Of a stretch of 64,000 nt of DNA, positions 38,605 through 48,056 are shown one piece after another. The notes beneath the pieces were generated by a model. That model did not search any database and was not told the origin of the DNA. It was given only the letters and a program-made list of their open reading frames with translations. Position 1 is the first letter of the stretch, and the number at the start of each line of letters is the position of its first letter. This DNA comes from Bacteroides nordii WAL 11050 = JCM 12987 (lineage in GTDB: Bacteria > Bacteroidota > Bacteroidia > Bacteroidales > Bacteroidaceae): assembly GCA_000613465.1 (NCBI GenBank), contig BAJA01000007.1, forward strand, positions 62,001 through 126,000, given 5' to 3'. The position numbers and the translations under genes were made by a program.

Positions 38605-40125
38605 ATGAAACTAAGACATATCATCAATGTATTTATCGGATTAATCTTTGTATGGATAAGTACTTCATGCGAAAGCTATCTTGATAAATTACCCGACAAC
38701 AGGGCCAATCTGAATTCGGAAGATAATATTACCGATTTATTGGTATCGGCTTATCCTACTGTTGCTATCTGTATGTTAGGAGAAGCCTCGTCGGATAATA
38801 TTAAAGACAATGGAATAAACTACGGTACTTTGAACCAAGTAGTGGAAGAGTATTACAGGTGGCAACCTTCTACACAGAAAAATGCGGATTCTCCGACGCA
38901 TTTATGGGAAGGATATTACGGAGCGATTGCTGTTGCCAACCAGGCGCTGGAGGCAATTGATCTATCGGATAATCCCGATGAACTGAATGCGCAACGTGGA
39001 GAAGCTCTTCTTTGCCGGGCATACAGCCATTTCATGCTGGTTAACGTTTTCTGTCAGGCTTATAATGAACAAACAAGTGATAAAGATTTAGGAATACCTT
39101 ACGTAAAAGAAAGAGAGACAATTGTTAGCAAGAATTACGACCGGGGGACGGTAAAATTAGTTTATGAGGATATTGCACAAGATATTGAAGAAGGTATAGG
39201 ACTCATTAACGATGAACTTTATTCCATTCCAAAATATCATTTCAACATCAAAGCCGCCAATGCCTTTGCCGCCCGTTTTTATCTCTATTACAGAAAGTAT
39301 GACAAAGTAATAGAATATGCAAGTAAGGTATTGGGGAATTCTCCGGCAAATATGCTACGGGATTACTCTCCATATCCTTCGCTTTCATCTTACTTTGAAA
39401 TAGGGAATCAATATATTAAGGCAGAAGAGAACAGTAACCTGCTTTTGCAAACGGCTGTATCGGCTTATGCTCGTATGACAGGGGTTTATAAGACGTATCG
39501 ACGTTATGGGCATCCTATTGCAAAAATGCTGGAAACCTTACTTAGTGCAGGTATCTGGGGAAATGAGCGTTCGCTTAAATATTTCGACAAACTGTTCGGT
39601 ACGCAAGAATATGGATTGGTATTTCCCAAACAGATTGAATTCTTTGAATATACTGATAAGGTGGCGGGTATCGGACAAGCGCATATCGTAACTACGGCTT
39701 TTACGACGGATGAGTTATTGCTCTGCCGTGCCGAAGCTTATGTGTATCAAAAAGAATATACCCAGGCTGTAGCTGATATACAGGCTTGGTTTGACACACA
39801 TGCCTCCGGAGTAACGGTTTCACGTTCGGCTGTCAATCAATATTATGGTAGTCAAGCTACAGAAAGAACAAAGAAGGAACTACATCCGAAGTTCACTATC
39901 GAAAATGGCGAACAACTCAACTTTGTGAACTGTATCCTCCATTTGCGTCGGATAGAAACCATTCATGAAGGTCTACGCTGGTTTGACATCAAACGCTATG
40001 GTATTGAAGTTACTCACAATATAAGTGGCAGTAGTGATGATATATTGACTGTAGATGATCCGAGAAGAGCGATTCAGATACCAACAGATGTGATTGGCGC
40101 GGGACTAACTCCAAATCCCAGATAA
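38605..40125 (+). CDS. SusD/RagB-like substrate-binding lipoprotein
   Basis: 506 residues. Lipobox at WISTSC, then ESYLDKLPDNR, typical of SusD starts. Helical TPR-like core (GEALLCRAYSHFMLVNVFCQAY; LLCRAEAYVYQKEYTQAVADI) and the late motif FVNCILHLRRIETIHEGLRWFDIKRYG. It forms a lid on the SusC barrel and captures ligand at the surface. It is shorter than many glycan-binding SusD proteins and lies 21 bases after SusC. Confidence 0.92.
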   Translation: MKLRHIINVFIGLIFVWISTSCESYLDKLPDNRANLNSEDNITDLLVSAYPTVAICMLGEASSDNIKDNGINYGTLNQVVEEYYRWQPSTQKNADSPTHLWEGYYGAIAVANQALEAIDLSDNPDELNAQRGEALLCRAYSHFMLVNVFCQAYNEQTSDKDLGIPYVKERETIVSKNYDRGTVKLVYEDIAQDIEEGIGLINDELYSIPKYHFNIKAANAFAARFYLYYRKYDKVIEYASKVLGNSPANMLRDYSPYPSLSSYFEIGNQYIKAEENSNLLLQTAVSAYARMTGVYKTYRRYGHPIAKMLETLLSAGIWGNERSLKYFDKLFGTQEYGLVFPKQIEFFEYTDKVAGIGQAHIVTTAFTTDELLLCRAEAYVYQKEYTQAVADIQAWFDTHASGVTVSRSAVNQYYGSQATERTKKELHPKFTIENGEQLNFVNCILHLRRIETIHEGLRWFDIKRYGIEVTHNISGSSDDILTVDDPRRAIQIPTDVIGAGLTPNPR

Positions 40126-40140
40126 AAACAGCTATAATAC

Positions 40141-41085
40141 ATGATAAAAAGAAATAAAAATATGATGCGAAGTTTTAAATATATAATTCTATATTCATTC
40201 TTGTTTTTCATCAGTATATCTACTTTCACTTCTTGTGGAGAAGATGATTTGGATGAAAGCACATTCGGTAAGATAAAGGTCGAACGGAATGAATTTGATA
40301 GCTGGTTGTTGGATAACTATATAAAGCCATACAATATTGACTTGAAGTACCGGTTTGAAGACATTGAAAGCGATATGAGTTACAATCTGGTTCCTGCAGA
40401 ACTGGAGAAATCCAAAGAAATGGCTAAACTCATCAAACATCTTTGGTTGGGGGCTTATGACGAGGTATGCGGAGAAATATTTATGAAACAATATGGTCCG
40501 CGTATCATCAATTTGATTGGATCGTCGGCCGTTAATCCGGATTCTAAGACAGAAGTGCTGGGCACTGCCGATAAAGGAATAAAAGTTACTCTCTATAAAA
40601 TTAATTCTCTCGATAAAACCAATATCGAGCTATTAAATTTATACTACTTTCGAACGATGCACCACGAGTTTGCACACATTCTGCATCAGACAAAAAATTA
40701 TCCGACTGAATTTAATGAAATATCTGTTAATAACTATTCTCCTACGGGCTGGATGAATCGCACAAACGAACAGGCTCACCGTATGGGCTTTGTAAGCAAT
40801 TATGCCAGTAGTGAAGCCCGGGAGGACTTTGTAGAAGTTATTGCCAATTTTTTAACCCGTACGGATGCAGCTTGGAACGAAATTCTTCGGCAAGCCACAT
40901 TCACAGATGAAGAGGCCAAAGAAGAATTGCCGGACAAACAAGCAACCGGTACCGGCAATGGAAAAACAATTATTCTCTCTAAACTGAAAATAGCTCGTGA
41001 ATGGTTGAAAAGTGCCTGGAATATCGATATAGATAAATTGAGAACAGTGATTGCAAAACGTTCTGCAGAAATTGATTCACTTTGA
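40141..41085 (+). CDS. Lipoprotein zinc metallopeptidase-like protein (HExxH type)
   Basis: 314 residues. Lipobox in STFTSC followed by acidic GEDDLDES, which predicts surface display. The zinc motif HHEFAHILHQ lies near residue 177. A downstream EAREDFVEVIANFL may supply the third ligand, as in the putative zinc-binding metallopeptidase family of Bacteroidetes Sus-like operons. It lies 15 bases after SusD. It probably trims a protein ligand at the surface before SusCD import; activity untested. Confidence 0.8.
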   Translation: MIKRNKNMMRSFKYIILYSFLFFISISTFTSCGEDDLDESTFGKIKVERNEFDSWLLDNYIKPYNIDLKYRFEDIESDMSYNLVPAELEKSKEMAKLIKHLWLGAYDEVCGEIFMKQYGPRIINLIGSSAVNPDSKTEVLGTADKGIKVTLYKINSLDKTNIELLNLYYFRTMHHEFAHILHQTKNYPTEFNEISVNNYSPTGWMNRTNEQAHRMGFVSNYASSEAREDFVEVIANFLTRTDAAWNEILRQATFTDEEAKEELPDKQATGTGNGKTIILSKLKIAREWLKSAWNIDIDKLRTVIAKRSAEIDSL

Positions 41086-41099
41086 AAATCATACCGAAT

Positions 41100-42389
41100 A
41101 TGAAAAAGATATTATTTATTTTGATTAGTATACCTTTTCTCTTTTTAGTTGCATGTACAGGAGAGGAAAAGGAGATCTATAGTGGAAATTCAAATGAACG
41201 CCTTACGGAGGAGGAAGAAGCATGCCGTAAAGATCTCCAGGGAGCAGAAAATGGATGGATAATGGAATATTTTCCGAATACCTCTTTATATGGAGGATAT
41301 CAGTTGATTGTGTCGTTTGACGAGGACGGCATGGCCACGTTTTCAGCAGAGAAAGCAGTAAGTGGAGATAATACCCGGAAAGAATCCGGCATGTATACGT
41401 TAAAACACGAAAACGGGATATTATTGGCATTTGACACATATAATAAGATATTCCATAAATTCTCCGATCCGCAATTGGATGGAGTCGGATTCGGAGGTGA
41501 TTATGAATTTTATATCATGGAGCATAATTCCAACCAGATCATGCTTAAAGGTAAGAAAACAAATCAAAGGATAGAGATGCGCAAACTGTCGTCGGACATT
41601 TCCTGGAGCGAATATTTGTCAGGCATAGATAAAATGGCATCGTTGGTGGATACCAAGTATCTGGACATGTTACTCAATGGAGAGTCGATAAGCATGTTAG
41701 CCAAAAGTTCATCTGCGCGCTGTTTTAATCTGTCTTATACGGTAAATGACAAGGTTGAAACGAAGCTGATGTCATTTATTCTCACAGCGGATGGAGCGAA
41801 GTGTGCCAATCCTGTAACTATTGGAGGTACAACCATAGAAAGTCTCAAATGGGATGATGCAGAGAGAAAACTTGTTTTCAAAGATGATAAAAATACAATT
41901 GAGATAGGCACTTTGCCTATCAATCGTATTTTTAATCAGACAACGGATACATGGTATTTTGCAAATAAGCGTAGTAGTACCCGCTTCCGTCAGTTGTGGA
42001 ATAGTATGGTTTATATCATGAATAATGACTTTGCAACTACCTTTAATGACTTCTATCTTGGTTTATATACCAATCCATTTGAGCCGGAAACAAGTCTTCA
42101 GGCTATTCTGGCTGTTTGTAAGGAGAACATAGGAAGCGTGTATACTACTCAATATGAAGTAGTAGAAGGGACTGATGATCGAATTCGTATTCTTTGGAAG
42201 GGTTATGCCATGAGCGCGCAGTATTATTATAAATCATATGAACCGATAATAAGTTTCTTAACTAAAGAGAGTGAAAATGAGTTCATTATTGAGGCTGATA
42301 ATAATATTTATCCTCAGGAAATAAAATTCACGAAGGTGTCTAATCCCAATCATTGGTTTATTATTTCAACGAAACAAGAAGCACATTAG
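41100..42389 (+). CDS. DUF4302-type lipoprotein
   Basis: 429 residues from ATG 41100 (MKKILFILISIPFLFLVACTGEEKE; lipobox VAC). An earlier in-frame TTG at 41082 overlaps the peptidase stop and is not needed. RKDLQGAENGWIMEYFPN is the conserved opening of the family, which normally follows SusCD and the HEFAH lipoprotein as here. No enzymatic motif; probably a surface accessory of the same import complex. It ends the operon. Confidence 0.82.
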   Translation: MKKILFILISIPFLFLVACTGEEKEIYSGNSNERLTEEEEACRKDLQGAENGWIMEYFPNTSLYGGYQLIVSFDEDGMATFSAEKAVSGDNTRKESGMYTLKHENGILLAFDTYNKIFHKFSDPQLDGVGFGGDYEFYIMEHNSNQIMLKGKKTNQRIEMRKLSSDISWSEYLSGIDKMASLVDTKYLDMLLNGESISMLAKSSSARCFNLSYTVNDKVETKLMSFILTADGAKCANPVTIGGTTIESLKWDDAERKLVFKDDKNTIEIGTLPINRIFNQTTDTWYFANKRSSTRFRQLWNSMVYIMNNDFATTFNDFYLGLYTNPFEPETSLQAILAVCKENIGSVYTTQYEVVEGTDDRIRILWKGYAMSAQYYYKSYEPIISFLTKESENEFIIEADNNIYPQEIKFTKVSNPNHWFIISTKQEAH

Positions 42390-42537
42390 CTATTATTCCG
42401 GTCACAAGTATGTGAAAGGATATCGGAAAGAGATTCAAAATAGACAAACTGACCTGTATCCGATGGCATATAATGATTAATAAAATCCTCAAGTGAAACT
42501 TTTACTGCTTTCCTTGGGGATTTTTCTTGTAGGATGC

Positions 42538-42567
42538 TTTGTCTATTAAAATATTCTTGTACATTTG
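42538..42567 (+). promoter_or_regulatory. Promoter of the first Cys-rich AraC gene
   Basis: TTTG (42538-42541) and TACATTTG (42560-42567) match the Bacteroides -33 and -7 boxes with 18 bases between. The ATG is at 42599. The preceding ~150 bases after the DUF4302 stop show nothing else. Confidence 0.6.
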
Positions 42568-42598
42568 CGGGAAACATAAACAAATAATATATACTACT

Positions 42599-43441
42599 AT
42601 GTCCGGTACCCCCACTTGTGGAGTAACGATGAACTGTTTGGAATGTCCTAAGGCAGTGAACAATGCTATTATTCATGCTTCTCATCCGAGAGGGTTTCAT
42701 AAGCCTGCTCAGAAGTGTGAGGAGAATCTCATCATTTTTTTACTCAAAGGTGAAATACTTGTTAATAGTCAGGAGTACGCCGGTACGATGATACATGCTG
42801 GTGAGTTTATTCTTCAGGCCATTGGTTCAAAACTGGAAATACTTGTCATGGCAGATGCCGAATGTGTGTGTTATAGTTTTAATAAACCTGAACTATTTTG
42901 TGAAGAACGATATAACCATGTCATGCATAAGGTAACTCCGCCTCTGATTTTCTCCCCATTAAAGATCGTACCCGAGTTGCTGCATTTTCTTGAGGGGTCT
43001 GCTACTTATTTGTCTAAAGAAAAAATTTGTCGTGAGCTATTGTCATTAAAGCGAAAAGAACTGGCCTTTATTCTTAGTTCTTATTATTCCGATTATGAGT
43101 TATCTACATTGGTACATCCGTTGTCTAAGTATACTACCAGTTTTCAATATTTTGTTCTCGAAAACCATGCTAAAGTAAAAACAGTGGAAGACTTCGCTCA
43201 GTTAGGAGGATATACTGTAACCACTTTCCGACGTATTTTTAATTCTGTATTTCATGAACCCGTCTATGAGTGGATGATGAAGCGTCGTAAAGAGGGAATC
43301 ATCTATGATCTTCGTTATACGCAGGCTACTATATCTGAAATATGTTACCAATATGGTTTTGAGTCTCTACCTCATTTTTCCAATTTTTGCAAGAAGAACT
43401 TTGGTGCATCTCCCCGTAGCATACGTTCCGGACAAGAATGA
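42599..43441 (+). CDS. AraC-family regulator with N-terminal cysteine motif
   Basis: 280 residues from ATG 42599; longer in-frame starts add sequence absent from its paralog at 48057-48925. Cysteines at residues 7, 13, 16 and 40 (TC-GVTM-NCLECPKA and QKCEEN) are at exactly the same positions in the paralog. Residues 45-95 are a small cupin-like domain (LLKGEILVNSQEYAG, HAGEFILQAIGSKLEIL). The C-terminal HTH pair has VEDFAQLGGYTVTTFRRIF and ISEICYQYGFESLPHFSNFCKKNFGASPRS. The two paralogs flank frdCAB and the 6S-like RNA. A redox- or metal-responsive sensor acting on anaerobic respiration is a reasonable inference. Confidence 0.85.
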   Translation: MSGTPTCGVTMNCLECPKAVNNAIIHASHPRGFHKPAQKCEENLIIFLLKGEILVNSQEYAGTMIHAGEFILQAIGSKLEILVMADAECVCYSFNKPELFCEERYNHVMHKVTPPLIFSPLKIVPELLHFLEGSATYLSKEKICRELLSLKRKELAFILSSYYSDYELSTLVHPLSKYTTSFQYFVLENHAKVKTVEDFAQLGGYTVTTFRRIFNSVFHEPVYEWMMKRRKEGIIYDLRYTQATISEICYQYGFESLPHFSNFCKKNFGASPRSIRSGQE

Positions 43442-43473
43442 TAGCATTTCCTTATAGGGAATATACCCAAAAA

Positions 43474-43497
43474 GGGCATCGCTTCACAGCGACGCCC
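43474..43497 (+). terminator. Hairpin after the AraC gene
   Basis: GGGCATCGCT (43474-43483) pairs with AGCGACGCCC (43488-43497) with one A-C mismatch and a TCAC loop. There is no strong T-run. Confidence 0.6.
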
Positions 43498-43748
43498 TGC
43501 CTAAATAGATGCCTGACAGTTTGCACACACGCTCGTGTGCTTTTCATAAAGATTTATCAGCTGCCGGCATCCTCTCTTACATAAGGGATGATAAAATTCT
43601 ATTAACTATTAAATCAGAGTTATTTTTTGTGGCAATGGGCTTTATATTAATAGCTTTCATGCCTGTATTTTGTTTTCTTGTAACTGTTCACTGTTCCTCT
43701 TCTTGTGTACATTAATTCTTTTTAATACTCTCTATAATAACAATGGAT

Positions 43749-43903
43749 GCAAATATTTCGGAAGGCGCTTGTTTTGTAAAACGAGAGCGTGTGACCGAAA
43801 CATTATTCTAGACTGCGGTCCGACCAAGAACCTTCCTTCGAATAATGAGTCAGCCCACGCTCCCTTTATTTGTATATATACGAAAAAATCTATTTGCGCA
43901 TAA
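43749..43903 (-). ncRNA. Candidate 6S-like structured RNA
   Basis: About 155 bases fold into one long irregular hairpin. The outer stem pairs 43749-43760 (GCAAATATTTCG) with 43881-43897, with a 5-base bulge. A central open region follows; one side carries a small hairpin at 43771-43782 (GTTTT-GT-AAAAC). The inner stem is GAGCGTG+TGAC (43785-43795) with GTCA+CACGCTC (43849-43862), then ATTATTC/GAATAAT (43802-43808 with 43840-43846) and a tip near 43817-43832. This is the 6S layout. The minus strand is favoured: the tip pairs by G-U only there, and a -7 box TATATTTG (43917-43910) places the 5' end at the outer stem. No sequence-level 6S match could be checked. Confidence 0.4.
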
Positions 43904-43936
43904 AAAGCACAAATATAACATATATATGCAATAAAG

Positions 43937-44016
43937 GTTGCGGGACTTTCTCTGTGCCGAAGTTTGAGATGAAAATTGGTCGGTTTCAGTCTGGCACAAA
44001 TATTTGTTCGCGCAAC
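43937..44016. other. Nested inverted repeats, possible structured RNA
   Basis: GTTGCG (43937-43942) pairs with CGCAAC (44011-44016) and, inside it, TGTGCC (43953-43958) pairs with GGCACA (43993-43998). The 34-base inner loop is unpaired. It lies just upstream of the candidate 6S promoter. It could be a separate small RNA or a regulatory structure. The rest of 44020-44340 is AT-rich with nothing recognised. Confidence 0.3.
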
Positions 44017-44350
44017 TAAAAAGATGCACTGTAATTTAGCTGTTTATGCATTGAATACGTGATACATCTTCTTTTCTTTTTGCAAATATAATGTATTAAT
44101 AATTATTAAGCTTGTGATATTCTATTTATTTTCTTAATTCCTAAGAAAATTGGTTAAGTTTTTGTCTGAAACAGCCTCTAATAGGTGAAATGAAATGTTT
44201 TTTCGTTTTCTATTTCTTTGTAGAAAGAGGCGTTTCTTTGTGATTGTATTTTGCAGAAATTCTTCTATTATGTAATAACGAAAGTATATTACTTCTATTC
44301 TCAGTTCAAATTCTTTTAGATTATCAATCTTTTCGGATTAAGAAATAAAA

Positions 44351-44377
44351 ATCCCCCACCTATTATTGGTGAGGGAT
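44351..44377 (-). terminator. Terminator of the frdCAB operon
   Basis: ATCCCCCACC (44351-44360) pairs with GGTGAGGGAT (44368-44377), one mismatch, with an A-run at 44344-44350 that reads as a T-run on the minus strand. It lies 30 bases past the frdB stop. Confidence 0.8.
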
Positions 44378-44406
44378 TCTTCTGCTATTAATCAAATACT
44401 AAGTAT

Positions 44407-45162
44407 TTAGTCTTTCAGTTTTGCAAGGATGAAATCACGATTCAGACGAGCAATGTTACTGATAGAGATGTTTTTCGGACATTCAGCCTCACAAGCACGA
44501 GTGTTTGTACAGTTACCGAATCCGAGCTCATCCATCTTAGACAACATAGCCTTCGCACGGCGTGCAGCCTCTACCTTACCTTGTGGAAGCAGATTCAACT
44601 GGCTAACCTTTGCTGAAACGAACAACATAGCCGAACCATTCTTACAAGCAGCTACACAAGCACCACAACCGATACATGCAGCAGCATCCATAGCTTCGTC
44701 AGCGATGTCCTTAGAGATAAGGATAGCGTTGGCATCCTGAGGAGCACCTGTGTTTATGCTTACGTAACCACCGGCCTGCATGATCTTGTCATAAGCGGAA
44801 CGGTCTACCATAAGGTCGCGGATTACCGGGAAACCGGCAGAACGCCATGGTTCAACAGTGATTGTGTCACCGTCTTTGAAACGACGCATGTACATCTGGC
44901 AGGTAGTAGCACCTGTTGCAGGTCCGTGTGGGTGTCCATTAATGTACAGAGAGCACATACCACAGATACCTTCGCGGCAGTCATGGTCGAATACGATTGG
45001 TTCGCCACCGTCGTTAATAATTTGTTCGTTCAGAATATCCAGCATTTCGAGGAACGATGTGTCACCCGGGATATCTTTCATTTGGTATGTTTCAAAAGCA
45101 CCTTTAGCTTTAGGGCTTTTCTGACGCCATACTTTTAGCGTGAATGATATATTTTTATCCAT
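44407..45162 (-). CDS. frdB: Fumarate reductase iron-sulfur subunit
   Basis: 251 residues. N-terminal ferredoxin-like domain with the [2Fe-2S] cysteines in [18 protein letters not shown] and TTCQM. The C-terminal domain has [15 protein letters not shown] and [15 protein letters not shown] for the [4Fe-4S] and [3Fe-4S] clusters. It passes electrons from the cytochrome b subunit to the flavoprotein that reduces fumarate to succinate, the main anaerobic respiratory sink of Bacteroides. It is last in frdC-frdA-frdB, 30 bases after frdA. Confidence 0.95.
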   Translation of the reverse strand: MDKNISFTLKVWRQKSPKAKGAFETYQMKDIPGDTSFLEMLDILNEQIINDGGEPIVFDHDCREGICGMCSLYINGHPHGPATGATTCQMYMRRFKDGDTITVEPWRSAGFPVIRDLMVDRSAYDKIMQAGGYVSINTGAPQDANAILISKDIADEAMDAAACIGCGACVAACKNGSAMLFVSAKVSQLNLLPQGKVEAARRAKAMLSKMDELGFGNCTNTRACEAECPKNISISNIARLNRDFILAKLKD

Positions 45163-45192
45163 TTTTTGTTTTCCTTTAATTGATTAACCGAA

Positions 45193-47135
45193 TTATGACT
45201 TGTAGTTACGAGTCTGAACTTTCACAAACTGATAGTTCAAATCTTCTTTGATCAATTCCGGTTCCGAATCTTCACCGGTGTATTTCCAGCAGGATACGTA
45301 AGAGAAGTTCTTATCGTCACGCAGTGCTTCGCCTTCCGGAGTCTGGTATTCTGTACGGAAGTGGCCACCGCAAGATTCTTCACGGTTCAAAGCGTCACGG
45401 GCCATTAACATACCTACTTCGATAAAGTCAATCAGACGAAGTGCTTTTTCAAGTTCTACGTTCAGTTCGTTTACATCACCCGGGATACGTACATTTGTCC
45501 AAAAGTCTTTCTTCACTTCCTGGATACCATTCAATGCTTTTTGCAGTGATTCTTTGGTACGAGCCATACCTACAAAATCCCACATAATGTGACCCAGTTT
45601 TTTGTGGATAGAGTCAACGGAGTGTTTACCGTTAACGGCTTTAATCTTTTGGATCTTCTCCTTAATAGCTTTCTCTGCTGCTGCAAACTCAGGCAGATCT
45701 GTAGAGAAGCGTGGAACCTGAATCTGATCGGCCAGGTAATTCTGGATTGTGTAAGGCAGTACGAAGTATCCGTCAGCCAGACCCTGCATCAAAGCAGATG
45801 CTCCCAGACGGTTGGCTCCGTGATCAGAGAAGTTAGCTTCGCCGATAGCAAACAGACCCGGGATAGAGGTCATCAATTCATAATCAACCCAGATACCACC
45901 CATTGTATAGTGAATAGCGGGGAATATCATCATCGGAGTTTTGTATGGGTTCTCGTCGGTGATTTCTTCGTACATGTCGAAGAGGTTACCATAACGGGCG
46001 CGAACCACATCTTCACCTAGACGGTCGATAGCATATTTGAAATCAAGGAATACAGCCAGACCGGTATTGTTTACACCGAAGCCGGCATCGCAACGTTCTT
46101 TGGCAGCACGTGATGCTACGTCACGAGGTACGAGGTTACCAAATGCAGGGTAACGACGTTCCAGGTAGAAGTCACGGTCTTCGTCAGGAATATCAGTTGG
46201 TTTCTTTGTTCCGGCTTGCAATGCTTTGGCATCTTCAATTTTCTTCGGAACCCAGATACGTCCGTCGTTACGGAGAGACTCAGACATCAGCGTCAGTTTA
46301 GACTGCTTGTCACCGTGTACGGGGATACAAGTCGGGTGAATCTGTGCGAAACATGGGTTAGCAAAATAAGCGCCTTTCTTGTAGCATTGGATAGCTACAG
46401 AGCCGTTGGAACCCATAGCGTTGGTAGAAAGGAAAAAAGCATTTCCGTAACCACCAGTACCGATTACTACGGCATGAGCTGCGAAGCGTTCGATTTCACC
46501 GGTTACAAGGTTACGGGCAATGATACCACGTGCACGTCCGTCGATGATGACGAGGTCAAGCATTTCATAACGAGTAAACAACTTGACAGTACCTTTTTGT
46601 ACCTGACGGCTCAATGCTGAATAAGCACCTAACAACAACTGCTGTCCGGTCTGACCGCGGGCATAGAATGTACGTGATACCTGTGCACCACCGAATGAAC
46701 GGTTGTCAAGTGTGCCACCGTAATCGCGGGCGAAAGGAACGCCTTGGGCTACACACTGGTCGATGATGGCATTAGACACTTCTGCCAGACGATAAACGTT
46801 GGCTTCGCGTGCACGATAGTCACCACCTTTGATTGTATCGTAGAAAAGACGGTATACGGAGTCACCGTCATTTTGATAGTTCTTAGCTGCATTGATACCA
46901 CCCTGTGCAGCAATAGAGTGAGCACGACGGGGAGAATCCTGGATACAGAAGTTGAATACTCTGAATCCCATTTCGCCCAGAGAAGCGGCTGCAGATGCGC
47001 CGGCAAGTCCGGTACCTACAACGATAATGTCAAGACGACGTTTGTTGGCAGGATTTACAAGTTTTTGGTGAGCTTTATAGTTACTCCATTTTTCGGCTAA
47101 CTGGCTTCAGGAATTTTAGAATCTATTTGAGTCAT
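45193..47135 (-). CDS. frdA: Fumarate reductase flavoprotein subunit (frameshift near 47103)
   Basis: About 647 residues after repair. The ATG at 47135 gives [12 protein letters not shown] then a TAG. The other frame reads [20 protein letters not shown] and on into [22 protein letters not shown], so one base is missing around 47101-47105. The FAD P-loop is GTGLAG; the flavinylation His is in [13 protein letters not shown]; substrate-site residues lie in [20 protein letters not shown] and [17 protein letters not shown]. An intact frdA is expected in any fumarate-respiring Bacteroides, so this break is very probably a sequencing error. Order and spacing match the Wolinella-type CAB operon. Confidence 0.93.
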
Positions 47136-47173
47136 AATGCTATTTACGATTTAATCAGTTACAATTATAAAAT

Positions 47174-47866
47174 TTAGCAAGCGCCGCATGCCAACGATTT
47201 AACGAAGAATACGACTACTACCAGGGCAAAGCAGATGACAACGATAGTTGAATAAATGTTGGAGATACATTTCCAGCGATTGATCCATACTTTGTTGTTC
47301 CAGCCCAGTGACTGCATAGAACTCCAGAATCCGTGAGTAAGGTGGAACCAGAGAGCAGCAAGCCAAATGAGGTAAAGCACTACGTATACAGGATTAGAGA
47401 AGGTGTTGATAATGTGATAAACACCGTCAGCAGCATAAGTAGTGTCTACTACTGACCCCATGTTGTGCATCAATTCGGGGAGCTGCATCTTAGCCCAGAA
47501 GTTAAACAGATGAAGACCCAATCCAAGGATTACGATAAAGCCCAACACAAGCATGTTTTGTGAAGCCCATTCTACAGTTTTGGGTTTGTCTACTACGGCA
47601 TAACGTTCATTACCGCGTGCTGCACGATTCTGCATTGTCAGCCAGAAAGCATAGATAATGTGAATCACGAAGAGGGCAGCCAGTCCTAAAGTCGCCACTA
47701 ACGCGTACCAGTTTGCTCCCAGGAACTCACAAACCATGTTGTAACCCTCAGCCGAGATGATCGCAACAAGGTTCATCGCCATGTGAAACGTTAGAAACAG
47801 GACAAGGGCGATACCTGTAACGCTCATCACCACTTTCCTTCCTACAGATGAATTACTTAACCACAT
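47174..47866 (-). CDS. frdC: Fumarate reductase/succinate dehydrogenase cytochrome b subunit
   Basis: 230 residues with five membrane helices: about 12-35 (VMSVTGIALVLFLTFHMAMN), 52-75 (WYALVATLGLAALFVIHIIYAFW), 103-122, 156-180 and 205-226. His residues in FHMAMN, FVIHIIY, LHLFNFW and LWFHLTHGFW are placed to bind two haem b, as in single-subunit five-helix cytochromes. It anchors FrdAB and takes electrons from menaquinol. It is first in the operon, behind a strong promoter. Confidence 0.92.
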   Translation of the reverse strand: MWLSNSSVGRKVVMSVTGIALVLFLTFHMAMNLVAIISAEGYNMVCEFLGANWYALVATLGLAALFVIHIIYAFWLTMQNRAARGNERYAVVDKPKTVEWASQNMLVLGFIVILGLGLHLFNFWAKMQLPELMHNMGSVVDTTYAADGVYHIINTFSNPVYVVLYLIWLAALWFHLTHGFWSSMQSLGWNNKVWINRWKCISNIYSTIVVICFALVVVVFFVKSLACGAC

Positions 47867-47937
47867 AAATGATTGATTTTAAATTATTTAATTGTTAGAA
47901 CTATGATTTTTATTTTACGTGTCTACGTCTCTTCGTG

Positions 47938-47969
47938 CAAAAGTACAGGAAATACATTGATTAACCAAA
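47938..47969 (-). promoter_or_regulatory. Promoter of frdCAB
   Basis: Minus-strand TTTG (47969-47966) and TACTTTTG (47945-47938) are 20 bases apart, a full consensus match. The leader to the frdC ATG is about 65 bases. Confidence 0.75.
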
Positions 47970-48056
47970 GAATTAAAGAAATAATTCTTTAATGTATCCA
48001 CGTGTCAATGTACTGGTTAGCTTGTGTTGTTATGGTGAAATTAACCGATATGTCAA

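Noticed and set aside
43509..43903. Small plus-strand ORFs of 68 and 77 codons in the gap after the AraC gene
   Set aside because: Cys/Phe-rich, no family features, overlap the structured RNA candidate, and no promoter box precedes them.
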